Source: Cheilinus undulatus (taxonomy: Eukaryota > Chordata > Actinopteri > Labriformes > Labridae). From it: 64,000 nt of DNA. How positions within the stretch are numbered: the first letter of the stretch is position 1; each line of letters opens with the position of its first letter. Below the pieces are notes generated by a model. The model was not told the DNA's origin and ran no database searches. It saw only the letters and a list, made by a program, of their open reading frames with translations. The stretch lies in assembly GCF_018320785.1 (NCBI RefSeq), contig NC_054881.1, forward strand, positions 14,198,275 through 14,262,274. The letters are read 5' to 3'. Of the stretch, positions 12,001 to 38,345 are shown piece by piece. Position numbers and translations under genes: made by a program.

Positions 12001-13400
12001 CTGCTGCCTCACTTCTTTACTTCTTTAACTAGAGATGCACCAATTGTAAAAATCACAGCTGATGTTGAAAAAAGCAATTAAGCTAAGCCGTTTTCTCCAG
12101 TGCTTCTTTTGGTGCAGCACTCCTACAATGACAGTTTTCTCTCAGGTTTGACCATGAACACAGATCAGATGTTTGCCCACCAGCCCACATATTTTCTAAC
12201 CAGTAATAAATCCTTTCTCTGAATCAGTAGTCAGGTGTAGAAAATGCTGGTGTTAAATTGTCAGGACACAACAAACATCTGCTGCTGAAATCAGTTCATG
12301 CCCACATTGTTTGTCCATGGCTAATGTTTGTCAAAAAGGCCAATATCAGCTGATGCAGATGTTAAACCAATGTACTTTATTAATTATAATATCAAACTGC
12401 ATTTAACTTGTTAAATTAAGTGATCTTATGTTTTTGAATTTTTGTTACTTAATGTCCTCTTTTACCTCAAATATTTTACTTTTATTCTTGTTTATGCTGA
12501 TATTTGCCTCATGTCAAATTTCTTCTTTTGGCTATTACACTTCTTATTTTGCTTAATGTCATCTCTTTTAATTGCTCTTAATAGTCCTAATGTTGTGTTA
12601 TGACTATAAAGCACATTTTATTGCTCTTTGGACAAAAGGCGCTTTAAAAATAAACTTACCTCACCTTGCGTTGACTATATTTATAACTTATAGTAGTATT
12701 ACAGTAGTAGTAGTACAATACCGGGAGTTTCAGTTGAATTAGTGACCATGTTAACAGGCGACCGCATGCATCTGTGGTTGTCATAGTAACAATAGATATT
12801 GCCATTATGTGCCCCAGTAAGTATCTATTAAGGTTTCTGTTTAATTAATATCATACATGCGTAGTTTAACATCATGACGGAAAACTAAATATGAAGCGTC
12901 TGCGAGCACTCTTTGAGGCCTAGCTCGGTAGTTAACACGGTCACCAATTAAACCGTTACACCGATAATACCAACGACGAGCAATTTCGGTCTGTATAACC
13001 GGCTTTTTGAAATGTAAGTAAAGTGAGATGATTAAAACACTTTTATACTGTTGGTGCAATATAACTTGATGACAAACTGCGACTGTGTAAACACAAACAT
13101 CGGCAAATTTGCTGACAATGCAGGCAATAATTGCATACAAGGTCGGTGACTGCTAGAAGCTACAGCTACAACACAGATATCTATCCTTACAACCCTCTTA
13201 CCGCTAGCAGCAGACTCCGTGCTCCTCTGTGCGTACAGCAGCTGCTTCAGGCTATCGTTTTCAGACTCGATCCTCCGTATTATGCCCTGAAACTCGGACA
13301 GAGTCTGGTCCACCGAATCAAGGATGTCACTCACTGTGGCCTTAAATATCTCATTCAGGGAGGACTCCAGAAACGTTTTCAGATCATTTGACTTTGCCAT
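9016..13400 (-). CDS. C2H2 zinc-finger protein with ten fingers (two coding exons)
   Basis: Coding exons are 13400-13202 and 10583-9016, giving 588 residues. Exon 1 ends at donor G|GTAAGA, exon 2 starts after TTTTTGCAG|AT, and both are phase 1, so the frame is continuous. Residues 1-66 form a helical module ([19 protein letters not shown]..., then an acidic/leucine-rich segment ending near LKQLLYAQR) that is common at the start of fish zinc-finger proteins in place of KRAB. Residues 67-295 are acidic and low in structure, with two PsiKxE sumoylation-like motifs (VKTE, IKTE). From residue about 300 to 576 there are ten C2H2 fingers of 28 residues, mostly joined by TGEKPY/TGERPY linkers; all have intact C-C-H-H pairs. 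It probably binds DNA in the nucleus as a repressor or activator. The target is unknown, and no one-to-one mammalian orthologue can be named from sequence alone. Confidence 0.9.
10584..13201 (-). other. Intron of the zinc-finger gene, with repeat fragments
   Basis: GT-AG intron of about 2.6 kb. Near 12020-12370 are hAT-like 'AGAGATGCACCAATTGTAAAAATC' and 'GGCCAATATCAGCTGATG' motifs. From about 12415 to 12660 there is a sequence resembling a LINE tail, ending 'AAGGCGCTTTAAAAATAAACTT'. I see no further exon. Confidence 0.5.
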
Positions 13401-13650
13401 GGTTGACCGAGCGGTAGCGTCTGTTTACGACTACCGAAATGTGTACACGGCCGAAAGTATTTTGGAAAAAAAAGTGGGTGTGTACTGCTCTGCTGCCGTG
13501 TGCGGAACAAACAAAGCAGAGACTGTCGCAGGAGAGTGACGCGCCAGGAGAGGCTGGTTTTGTTTCACCGACTGCGCACAGGTCTTTCGCGCCCCTAGCG
13601 GTGTGGAGTAAAATAACCGTAACAGCCGGCGGGGCCAAAGTATCCTTTAC
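13401..13650 (-). promoter_or_regulatory. Probable promoter and 5' untranslated region of the zinc-finger gene
   Basis: Immediately upstream of the exon-1 ATG, the sequence becomes richer in G+C and CpG (GACCGAGCGGTAGCG, GTGACGCGCCAG, CACCGACTGCGCAC, GCGCCCCTAGCGG) than the surrounding AT-rich DNA. This fits a CpG-type promoter. There is no obvious TATA box. The position is inferred from context. Confidence 0.4.
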
Positions 13651-13699
13651 CACAGGGTTTACCAAAAGAAACAGGGTTCTAAAACATTATTAACTCCGT

Positions 13700-15500
13700 A
13701 GTCAATATAAAATATGTAAAAATACCAAATTTACATTTAGTACTTACCTCAAACTCGACATTTACACTGACAGCCAGGTGAGAAGAGGCAAACCGGTATG
13801 CATGAGTGCAGCCAACAGCGCACGTTTTCTGCTTGTCATTTGCCTACTCAAGTGACATTTTCTTTTCCATCGACATATCTTTGACCACCAGCGTATTCTT
13901 TGTGTATTTACTTAATGTATCCGCTCTTATGATTTTGTAATTTTCTATATGCTTGCTAACATTTTCCATTGTCTTTCAACGTCTTTTCTCCTACAGCAAA
14001 CAGACTTAAGTCAATTTAACCGCGCTTTTCTTTGTAACGGTTTCCTCTTGGTGGTCTATGAGGGATGGTAGCTCATTGCTGTTCATTGTAAGACAGTGAA
14101 AAATCTTTCCTTTATGACACAGTTGTGTCATGAATAACACGAAGAGCTACAAAACAATAGCAGCAAATACTAGCTTAACACCTGCAACAATATATAGCCA
14201 ACAATCACTTCAGCAGGTAATGCTAATATTTTAATTTCAACCAATGTATTGAAGCTAACGATGCTAACTACAGGGACTGCTTTTTTATGTTATTGACCAT
14301 AGTTATGTCAACAATTAATGCTAGTGTTTATATATTTTAAATTATTAAAATGTATTAAAATGTTAAAATTATATTGGCTATAAATTAAAATAGGCGGACC
14401 CCTTCCGGCTAATATTCAGTTAAAAATTGATATAGCTGCAAAAAGCTGCTAATAATTACTAATAATGTGAACTAGCGTAAAATGATGCTGCTCTTGCTAA
14501 ATCTAGTTTTCATTAATGGGAAGGATATTTTATGACTGATTCAAATTCAGAGGTGGAAACTAACTAATGACATTTTATACATTTGCTTACTGTAATTGAG
14601 TAAACTGTAATTGGTAACTGTAATTAATTTTTGTAAACTGTTGGAATAAATTTAAGGCAAAAGATTCTTTTGGGAAATATTTAAAATATAGATGTAACAA
14701 AGGACTCTAATACCATGATATTTGGTTCATGTTATATTTTTATTACAAATTGTTTATGACATGAAAATGTAGTTTGCACATTTGAGTCTAATTTTTCAAT
14801 TCTCTTTCACTAAAAATATCCCCTTTCTCATTGTTCTTTATTAATATAATTACTTTTTTAATTTTGAGGCTGTACATTTGCTAATTAAACAATCAACATT
14901 TTCTGACAGTTCATTGAGAACTTTTAAACAAATCCTAGAGGAGATAAATACCTATAGAGCACAAATGGGGGAAATCACCTTAACAAGCTGAGGTGCAGCT
15001 GTTTTTGTGGCTTTGGAGCAAATAAAGCTTTAAAAGACTCGTATTTTCAACTTTTAATAACCTAATGGAAGTTTTCATTCACGTTTTGGTAAGTCAGGTT
15101 TGAAAAAGGAGTATCAAAGTTGTAGTAAAAAGCTATAAGTCGTATTTGCTTAAATGTAAGACCTCCCTGACTTCAATACAATTACACATAGTTTAGGTTA
15201 TATTCTTAGGTATTGTTACATCCATAATTGAAAATAAATACAAGACATTAGGAAAATGAGACAGACAGAAGTTGAGTCTTTGTTCAAGTAAGCCTTTGTA
15301 AGCCCGAGACTGTGCTAAACTGGCTTTTCTGCCCACAGTCAGACACTAGGCCACACCAATAATAAGAGGCACAGCTAATGCCAGTGCAACTAATGACACA
15401 TTTATCCTGATACCTTCTGGTTTGACTGCATCATTCCTAGTGTCATTGGCAGGAATGAAGCTGAGCCACTCCCCTCACCTGACCTGTGTGTGTGCTTGCA
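13700..15500. other. Intergenic AT-rich DNA, nothing recognised
   Basis: I see no gene, RNA or clear mobile element. Reading frames are short and reading-frame statistics look random. Confidence 0.4.
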
Positions 15501-15539
15501 TGCCTTGAGGCTAGTGGGCGTGGACTGAGGCCTCTCAGG

Positions 15540-16047
15540 TGTCTTTGAGCTCCTGAGTCATCTGCCAATCACAATGTGCCTGTTCTTTCCTCTTCGTAGC
15601 CACTTAGCAGCTTTCTCTCCTGAATTTGTACCCTGTCTTTCCCACAGTCGTATCTCCTCGAAGGAAAACAAGAGAGCAGGGGACGGAAGCCCGATCTTGA
15701 TCTATTCAGAATGGACAGGAAGCACAAAGAAGAAGGCGGAGGACCCGGTCCAGACTTGGACTTGTGACTTGCATGCATCTTTATGCAACACCACAGACTA
15801 AAACCCTGCTCGGCTTCAAAAGAGCGGATGTGAGGCTTGTTTGTGTGTGCAGCAGGTTCAGACACAATCAACTGAGGGTTACTTGTGTGCTTGTGTGAGT
15901 GTGTGTGTGCCTCTGAAGGCACAGTTTCTTTGACAGCGGTGTTAACCCAGTAAAACACAGTGATGTGTCTTTCCCTCCCACAAGACTTGACTTAAAACCT
16001 CACAAGCGGGCTGATCATATGATGGTGCCTTAAAGAGCCTGGAGGGG
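15540..16047 (+). promoter_or_regulatory. Candidate promoter and first (non-coding) exon of psd4
   Basis: TGAGTCATC (AP-1-like) and CCAATCACA (CCAAT-like) occur at about 15555-15575. They are followed by unusually GC-rich sequence for this region and a strong splice donor GGGG|GTAAGT at 16047/16048. The next well-formed acceptor is the poly-T tract ending CAG at 19979, just before the psd4 start exon. A short open frame starting ATGGACAGGAAGCAC ends after 17 codons and is likely untranslated or an upstream ORF. All of this is inference from motif strength and order. Confidence 0.3.
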
Positions 16048-16053
16048 GTAAGT

Positions 16054-17149
16054 CATGCTTCCAAAGATTCCTCTGTAAGCCTTTTTCACTTCTTTGAGGT
16101 TTTAAAATGTATGTCTTAGTTTTTTTTTCACTAATGGTAAAGCACAACAATAGTGGTAGTGCCTAACCTTATTACACTCTTAAACATACACATATTTAGA
16201 AGCCATTTCAGAGCTTTTACTATGTGGCTTTATTTCCTTTTTTATTTTTTCCTTCCTGGTGTGTTTTTTATGTTTGTACTTCTCCTTTCGTATTGTGTTA
16301 TGTACTCAAGCCTGTGATGTGCTGTGTAAACTTCCCATGCATTGTAAGCAGCTTCTCTCGATAGTCTCTGCTTGGAGACAGATTTTTCTCATTACTTATG
16401 GTTTAAAATACCCTGATTTATTGAGTTTTCCTCTTTGATGTGAGTAAAAAGGCCTTTTTGTCTTTACATTTTGGTATCTCTGAAAAAAATTTGTGCATTT
16501 CATAATTTGTTAGAACCAACAATCTTTACCAAGATTACAGCACATACAGAGGCAGGGCTATAGACTACCCTCTTCAGCCACCATCCCTGAACAAACAACT
16601 TTAACCATCCTGAAGTGAATCCAAGTCATCCCCCTAAATAGTTGCTTCTTAACTTAGTAGTGCTGCTGCAGTATTCTCATAAATGATGCCTTTGCAATGA
16701 TAGCACACTTGAAAGTCATGCAGAAAACCAGCACCAACTGTCATGAAAACAAACATTTGTCAGCCTGGTTATGGTACCAGTCCAGTGACCATTATAGCAG
16801 ATGATATCGTAAATGGGAAAGGTCAGTAATATCAGACACAGTTCTGTGATGGAAAATCACCTGTTTTGACTGTATTTAGGTCACCATATTTTGTCAAGTA
16901 TAATCAAGCATTCATCATTGTTAATCCTGCAATTCTTTTCATCAGTCCCTGTCTTTATTTAGCGATCACATTCCTTATATTGGCTTTTCCTATCAAATTG
17001 AACCAAGATGATCTTGAGATGCTCAACAGAGTCCATAGCAACCCACAGCATACTAAAGATTTTACAGTATAATAATGGGAAAAGACAATCTGCCATTGTA
17101 AGTGTCTGGGTTCACTTCATAATTTAAGCACAAGTTAAACATATACACA
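16054..17149. other. Non-coding stretch before the nested MITEs
   Basis: This is probably the first intron of psd4 if the candidate exon ending at 16047 is real. No repeat boundary or coding exon was recognised. Confidence 0.35.
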
Positions 17150-17429
17150 CAGTGTTTCCCATACATAGACAATACTAGAGCGAGCCACCCAGGTATATTT
17201 ACCGACTTTTTTATTTTTTAGAAATTGAAATAAATAATTCCCATCCATACACACGAGAGATTTGTCCATTAGCACAGTAGGTCTCAAGTGGTCAAACCCC
17301 AGGACCTACGGTCAACTCCTCAATGAGAACCTAAATTTGTGATATGTGTGGATTTATTTAATGAAAAATTGTCCAGTTTGGATCTCAGACGGTACCAAAA
17401 TGTGACAGATTCAACTGGCAGAACAAAAC

Positions 17430-17553
17430 AAGCATGAGAGCCAGGATATACTATGGGGAGAGTGAATGGGGGAGACATGCAGCAAACAGACTGGTAATCA
17501 ATTGTGTGTTGAGGACTAAAGCTTCTGCTCTACCAACTGAGCTACTCCTAAAC
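17430..17553 (-). mobile_element. tRNA-derived SINE
   Basis: On the minus strand the element opens with 'AGTAGCTCAGTTGGTAGAGC' (an A-box-like RNA polymerase III promoter). It continues to 'TTTGCTGCATGTCTCCCCC', the same body motif seen in the other SINE copies in this window. Confidence 0.6.
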
Positions 17554-18127
17554 AAGCATGTTTTAAAAGAGTGTTATTGACTTTTTAGTGCAATTTTGTT
17601 TCCAGGAACACATTCATGACCCACTTTTGCATCCTGACCCACCCGTTGAGAACCACCGCATAAGCACATCCCTTCTGTAAATGCACTGTTTAAAGAGCGT
17701 CACCTCATACTATTTATGAAAAAGCTTCTAGCCCCATTGTTCGAACATTTTTATGCAGCTGCTTGCTGCTGATTTATTCCTGTAATCCTGCACTCAAGGA
17801 AATTAGTTGAAATACTCTACCTCATCAAGACGTAACAAAGGCAGCACACCTGCTGTGATTACAGAGTATATCTGAAAAGGCAAGGGTTGCTTTTTGACCA
17901 TCTTTATACAATGTACTACTGATGAATCAAAAAATTAATAATGGTATTGGCAGCCAATATATTGGCTGTAAATAACAGCCTATATATATGGCTAATCTTA
18001 AAGGCAGTGCCATCAGAAATGTGTTAGTTGAAGTATTTTGTCTTTATTCATCCTCATTCCTTGAAATTATAAGTTTTTTTTCAGAACTGGAGATTGTGGT
18101 CAGAGCTACATTTATATATCCATATTG

Positions 18128-18555
18128 TAGGGATGCACGATATTGGATTTTTGCAGATATTGGATAGGCTGATATTACAGATTTATTTAAGCTGGTACCG
18201 ATATTGATACTGATATTAAAATATGCTTTTCAGGCAAGAAATGTTAGTCCTTTTGGACACACTTTAAGGTTTGAGGATGACGAGGAAACAAACTTTAGAC
18301 CTTAAAGAACACTTTAAAGTTTAAAGTATGAGGATAGATAAAGAAAAAGGCCTCAACTTACATGGGCCTGTTGGTTCAGCCTAAAACTCCACTAATCTAT
18401 AAGTATATATGGACAAAATTTACAGTGGTTATATGCTGAAATACAAAGTAAAAATATTGGATGTAAATATTGGCAGACATCCCAACCATATTGATACAAT
18501 TTTGTGAATATTGACATACTGGATATCTGCAAATGTTCAATATTTTACATCCCTA
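18128..18555. mobile_element. hAT-like MITE with TAGGGATG termini
   Basis: TAGGGATGCACGATATTGG at the left is mirrored by 'CAATATTTTACATCCCTA' at the right. The internal 'GATATTGATACTGATATT' motifs are those of a common fish non-autonomous element. No clear target-site duplication flanks it. Confidence 0.55.
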
Positions 18556-18625
18556 AAAATGACACAGGACGGTATGACCCCATCTGCCTCCCCAAGTATG
18601 GCGTAATTCTGTGGGAAATGCCTAC

Positions 18626-19979
18626 ACATTTACATTAAAAAGTCCTTTTTGCCCCAGGGAAGATTTTTATTTTTCTCCAAAAGATATTTTGGATCCCCAG
18701 GGTGACGAGACATCCTTCGTCTCAAGCCCTGTATGGAGGATAACCAGTGTTCTCATTTGAAACACACTTTATTCAAGCAGAAGGGCAGCTAGGTTGTAGT
18801 CAAGATAGTATAACACAACATGGACCAAATTTTTGAAATAATCAGTAAATGAAACAACCAATTTGTCACGTGTACACAATCCTGCTTCAAAAATTCAGTT
18901 CAAGTTGGCTTGCTCTGAATTTGACTTTCAAACATGAGTCAATTAAGTTACAGTCTATCTGAGTTAGCTGTCGTGCATGTGCTGCAGCACCCTGACAGGA
19001 ACTGAGAAGTGAGCACCCACACAGGAAATGTGGTCAGGGTCTGTCCCGGATGTTGGTTGCATGACGAGAGCAGAATGATGAAGAAAGAAAAGTAAAGCAA
19101 AAAGAGACAAGAGAAATACATGTAATATGAGAAAGAATGGCAGAAAATAAAAAGACATGGGGCGTGATGTTTAAGCTGTTATGATATTTTGCTGCTGCTG
19201 CTCTGCTCCTGGCATTGATGTTATCATGAGAGATGCCTTTGGTTTGTGTTGACAACACTAAGCCGCAGCTTAAACTCCCTCGCAGTTTTATCCTTTGGCC
19301 AGGGTCTGGGTGCAGCGTGGCGATAAAATGATAAACAGTGACTGTTAAAAGTGCTCACCAGAAACTGCCCCCTCAACCCCACCCACAACCCCTCTAATCC
19401 TCACAACACCTCTATCTCTCTCCTGCTCTCACTTGCTCGGCTTATTTTCAGTGTCTGTGGTCAGGAAGTACTAACTTGCTTTGCTGCATGTCACTAAAAG
19501 TGTACTGCACTGACATTCAGTCTTGGCAGAGCAAGAAGTTACAAAATGAGAAGTACGGTCTAAAATAGAGAGAAATCCTTCCCCAAAGTGGATTATTCTA
19601 CATTGAGGTGGTGAGTTTTTAGTATCTTTTACTTTAAGGAATTTTATTTTAAGTTGTGTTGCCAACTTTTGATGTTTGATTTCAGAGACTGTCCAGTAGT
19701 TTCACATGAATTCATACGGATAGCAAACAAATAAAGAGCCACTTTGAAGAGATCACTCTTACGCTGCAGCCAAATATAGTAGAGTCTTATGAATGACTTT
19801 TTGTTTATGAGCTAATCAGATGTTCCTCTTGGAGGTTCCCCAATGACTTTTTTTTAGAGTGTACTGCATTCAAATAGTTCATGAACTCTAACTGAACAAT
19901 TTTGCTGCTGTTTCTCAAAAACAGGCATGGAATTTCTCATGTTGAATACTAACATGCTTTTTTTTTTTTTATCAAACAG
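18626..19979. other. Non-coding stretch upstream of the psd4 start exon
   Basis: No coding exon is visible. The segment 19300-19480 is pyrimidine-rich (CCCCACCCACAACCCC, CTATCTCTCTCC) with an AGGAAGTA Ets-like core near 19467. An alternative psd4 promoter could lie here, but nothing in the sequence proves it. A poly-T/CAG acceptor ends the segment at 19979. Confidence 0.3.
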
Positions 19980-20133
19980 ATGTGTGCATGGTTGGAGTTT
20001 CTAAGCATCTTCTGGATGTCAAGTTTATTGTATTTTATAAAATGACCATCTTTCAAACACCAAAAGAGGACGTTTCATAGCAGGACAGCATCTACAGCTA
20101 CAAAATCTTTCAGCACAACAAAGGACCTGACTA
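19980..20133 (+). other. psd4: 5' untranslated part of the psd4 start exon
   Basis: A TTTTTTTTTTTTATCAAACAG acceptor ends at 19979, and an in-frame TGA at 20128-20130 sits just before ATG 20134. So this segment is untranslated and the ATG is the first usable in-frame start. Confidence 0.5.
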
Positions 20134-35784
<15,651 letters not shown>

Positions 35785-36344
35785 GGTAACCCCACCCAGG
35801 AAAGACTGTATGAAATGCAGATTTGTACATTTCCTCTGTGAGCCAAGTGTTAAAAAAATCCTATTTTAAATTTTCTTTGTTTCTGCATTTTTATCTTTTG
35901 CACTTTTATGAAGTAAACCTCAGGGAATCCACAGCTCTGGCTCTCACAGGATGGAGGCTCAGCTGATTTGTTTGTTAAAGACTCAAAACATCTGGACCTA
36001 ATTTATTTAGTATTTTTTTATGTACGTTAAATTTAATCTTTTAAGGACACAGAAGGCACAAAATTGAATTAGTTTTTTGTTTCACAATGGAAAAAAGGGT
36101 TGTGATTTAAATACAAACCACTAGAGGATGCTGTAGCACAGCTCATCTCACTGAATGGACCAGGCAGGATGTGCTGTCAGTTTGAAACTTAAAGAATCAT
36201 TGCACTTTTAGCATTTTTGTTGTGTATAAAATGTTTTTTTTCCTGTTTATGCTCACTATGATGGTTACAGTGTTGAATATTTTACCAAAATAAGTTAATG
36301 TCCAAAATGTTACTGTTGTTTTTCTTTCTGGGAGACAAAATAAA
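35785..36344 (+). other. psd4: psd4 3' untranslated region with polyadenylation signal
   Basis: After the TGA the sequence continues without repeats to AATAAA at 36339-36344 (context GACAAAATAAAACAATG). That is a plausible 3' UTR of about 0.58 kb. The end is inferred from the hexamer alone. Confidence 0.5.
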
Positions 36345-37384
36345 ACAATGCCCCTGCCTCTAATCATTCTGCATGAGCAACCAGAATTTGCCTCAAAACA
36401 TTATGAGGTATGAAAAGGTAGGACTTGATTGAACCCATGAGGGGAAATTCCAACTGCAACAACACAAAAACAAAATAGCAGGTAGTAAAATAAAAACTTA
36501 GACTAGAGCTTTAAACATAAATAAAACAGGAGGCATATAAAAGAGTCATTCAATGGTGTAAAGCAACAACAACTAAAACAACAGCTAAAATGTTCTGTGC
36601 ACTTATTAAAGTCAGTAATGTGAACACTAGTATAGCAATTTACATGGTTAAGTTTGCAGTAATGCAAACATGAGTTATAGATGTAACTATTAAGTTTTTG
36701 ATGACATAATGTATGCCTCTTGCTAAATCACCCAGGATGAGCAGCTGTGAGAGGTTTGAATAAGCACTCTTAATTTGATCGAAGCAGCAGTCAAGACGTC
36801 CAGAAACGCTTTTCTGTCTGAGTACTTTTATTTTGGAAATCTAGCTTTCTTTGATGGTTGGTCACTGTGAGTGAAAAAAATTAACTCAAATTCAGCCACA
36901 CTTGGAATGTGACACGGGACCTATGTGTGCTCATTTATGATTAGTGAGGTGTGAAGGATTGTAATCCAGTTATGCAGAAATAAAAGAGTGCAACACAAGT
37001 GAAACTAAATTATAAACAGACAATTCCTAGAACACAGAACAGTGTGTTAGTATGTGTGTGAACTGTGTTATCTTAGTGTACATACTGTTGTTCTAAATTA
37101 TAAAGAAAAACACATGAAGACAGCACGGTACACATCTTTTCCTTTTCACACAATAAAAGTTCTTATTAGAAGAGGCTTGCACCTCACCATCTAGTTCTCT
37201 TTAGAAAATATTCCCAAAGCATCACTAAATCACTCCTGAGTTGTTAGGGAAAAATGAATGATTAATTAATCTGCATGATAATTTCTCATAGTTTGTCCAA
37301 AAATGTATTTTTGAAATAAAAAAATCAACATCTTGAATTTCATTAATGTTATTTGATCTAATCTAATGTGATATATCAATAATA
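36345..37384. other. Intergenic AT-rich DNA after psd4
   Basis: No gene, RNA or clear repeat boundary was recognised. Confidence 0.4.
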
Positions 37385-38345
37385 ATAGAGTATTCAGACC
37401 CCCTTCACTTTTTTGTTTTTCTTTTGTTGCAGCTTGATGCTGCAGAGAAAAATTCACATCATGACAAAGTATAAACAGACCCTTTTGCAACAACACTTGA
37501 AATTTCGCTCAGGTTCCTTACATTTCTCTTGATCGTTGCTGAGATGTTTCTACACCTTGATTGGAGTCCACCTGTGGTAATTTAATTGGTGATTTGGAAA
37601 GGCTTTTCAGAAGCAACAAACTCCACATAAAAAGCCAAGCAGGCTCTCATGGGTTTTGCTCTGAGAAGAGGCTTCTGTCTAGCCACTCTGCCATAAAGCC
37701 CAGGTCAGTGGAGGGCTGCAGCGATGGTTGTCCTTCTGGAACTTTGTTCCATCTCCACACAGGATCTCTGACCATCAGGTTCTTGGTCTCCTTGGTCCCC
37801 TAAGGCCCTTCCCCACTGATTTTTCAGTTTGAACATGACCAGCTCTTGGAAGAGTCCTGGTTCTACCAAACTTCCTCCATCTGAGAACCATGGAGGCCAC
37901 TGCTCTTGGGAATCTTCAGTCTAGCACATTTTTTTGTAGCCTTCTCTTGATCTGTGCCTTGCAAAAATCCTGAGTTCTGCAGGCAGTTCCTTTGACCTCA
38001 TGCTCTGATTTGCATTGTCAGCTGTGAGGCTTTTTAAAGAGAGGTGTGTGCCTTTCCAAATCATGTCCAATCAACTCAATTTACCACAGGTGGACTCCAA
38101 ACAAGGTGTAGAAAGATCTCAGCAAAGATCAAGAAAAATGGGAGGCACCTGAGCTAAATATCAAGTGTTTTTGCAGATAGTCTGAATATTAATGGCAATG
38201 TGATCGTTCTGTTTTGATTTGTAATAAATTTGCACACATTTTTTACAGTTCTGTTTTCACTCTGTCATTATGGGGTACTGGTTTTAGATTAATGATAATA
38301 AAAGTGAATTTAATTGACTATAGCATCAGGCTGCAACATAAGAAA
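37385..38345 (-). mobile_element. Internally deleted Tc1-type transposon with fold-back arms
   Basis: The right part matches the 5' half of a fish Tc1-type element in reverse ('GCTTCTGTCTAGCCACTCTG', 'GATGGTTGTCCTTCTGGAA', 'TTTGACCTCATGCTCTGAT', 'CAAATCATGTCCAATCAA'). The left part (about 37500-37615) is the reverse complement of about 38045-38160, sharing 'CCACAGGTGGACTCCAA' and 'CCTTTCCAAATCA'. So a 0.1-kb inverted duplication encloses a remnant with most of the transposase deleted. 'GTATTCAGACC' at the left end is the usual outer terminus. Confidence 0.65.

Larger units (their letters stand above)
17150..18622. mobile_element. MITE with 'CAGTGTTTCCCA' ends, carrying two other repeats
   Basis: The left end CAGTGTTTCCCATACATAG and the right end CTGTGGGAAATGCC form imperfect inverted termini known from a widespread fish MITE. 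The interior holds a minus-strand SINE (about 17430-17553) and a separate MITE (18128-18555), so the pair of ends lies 1.47 kb apart. The pairing of these ends is an inference. Confidence 0.4.
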
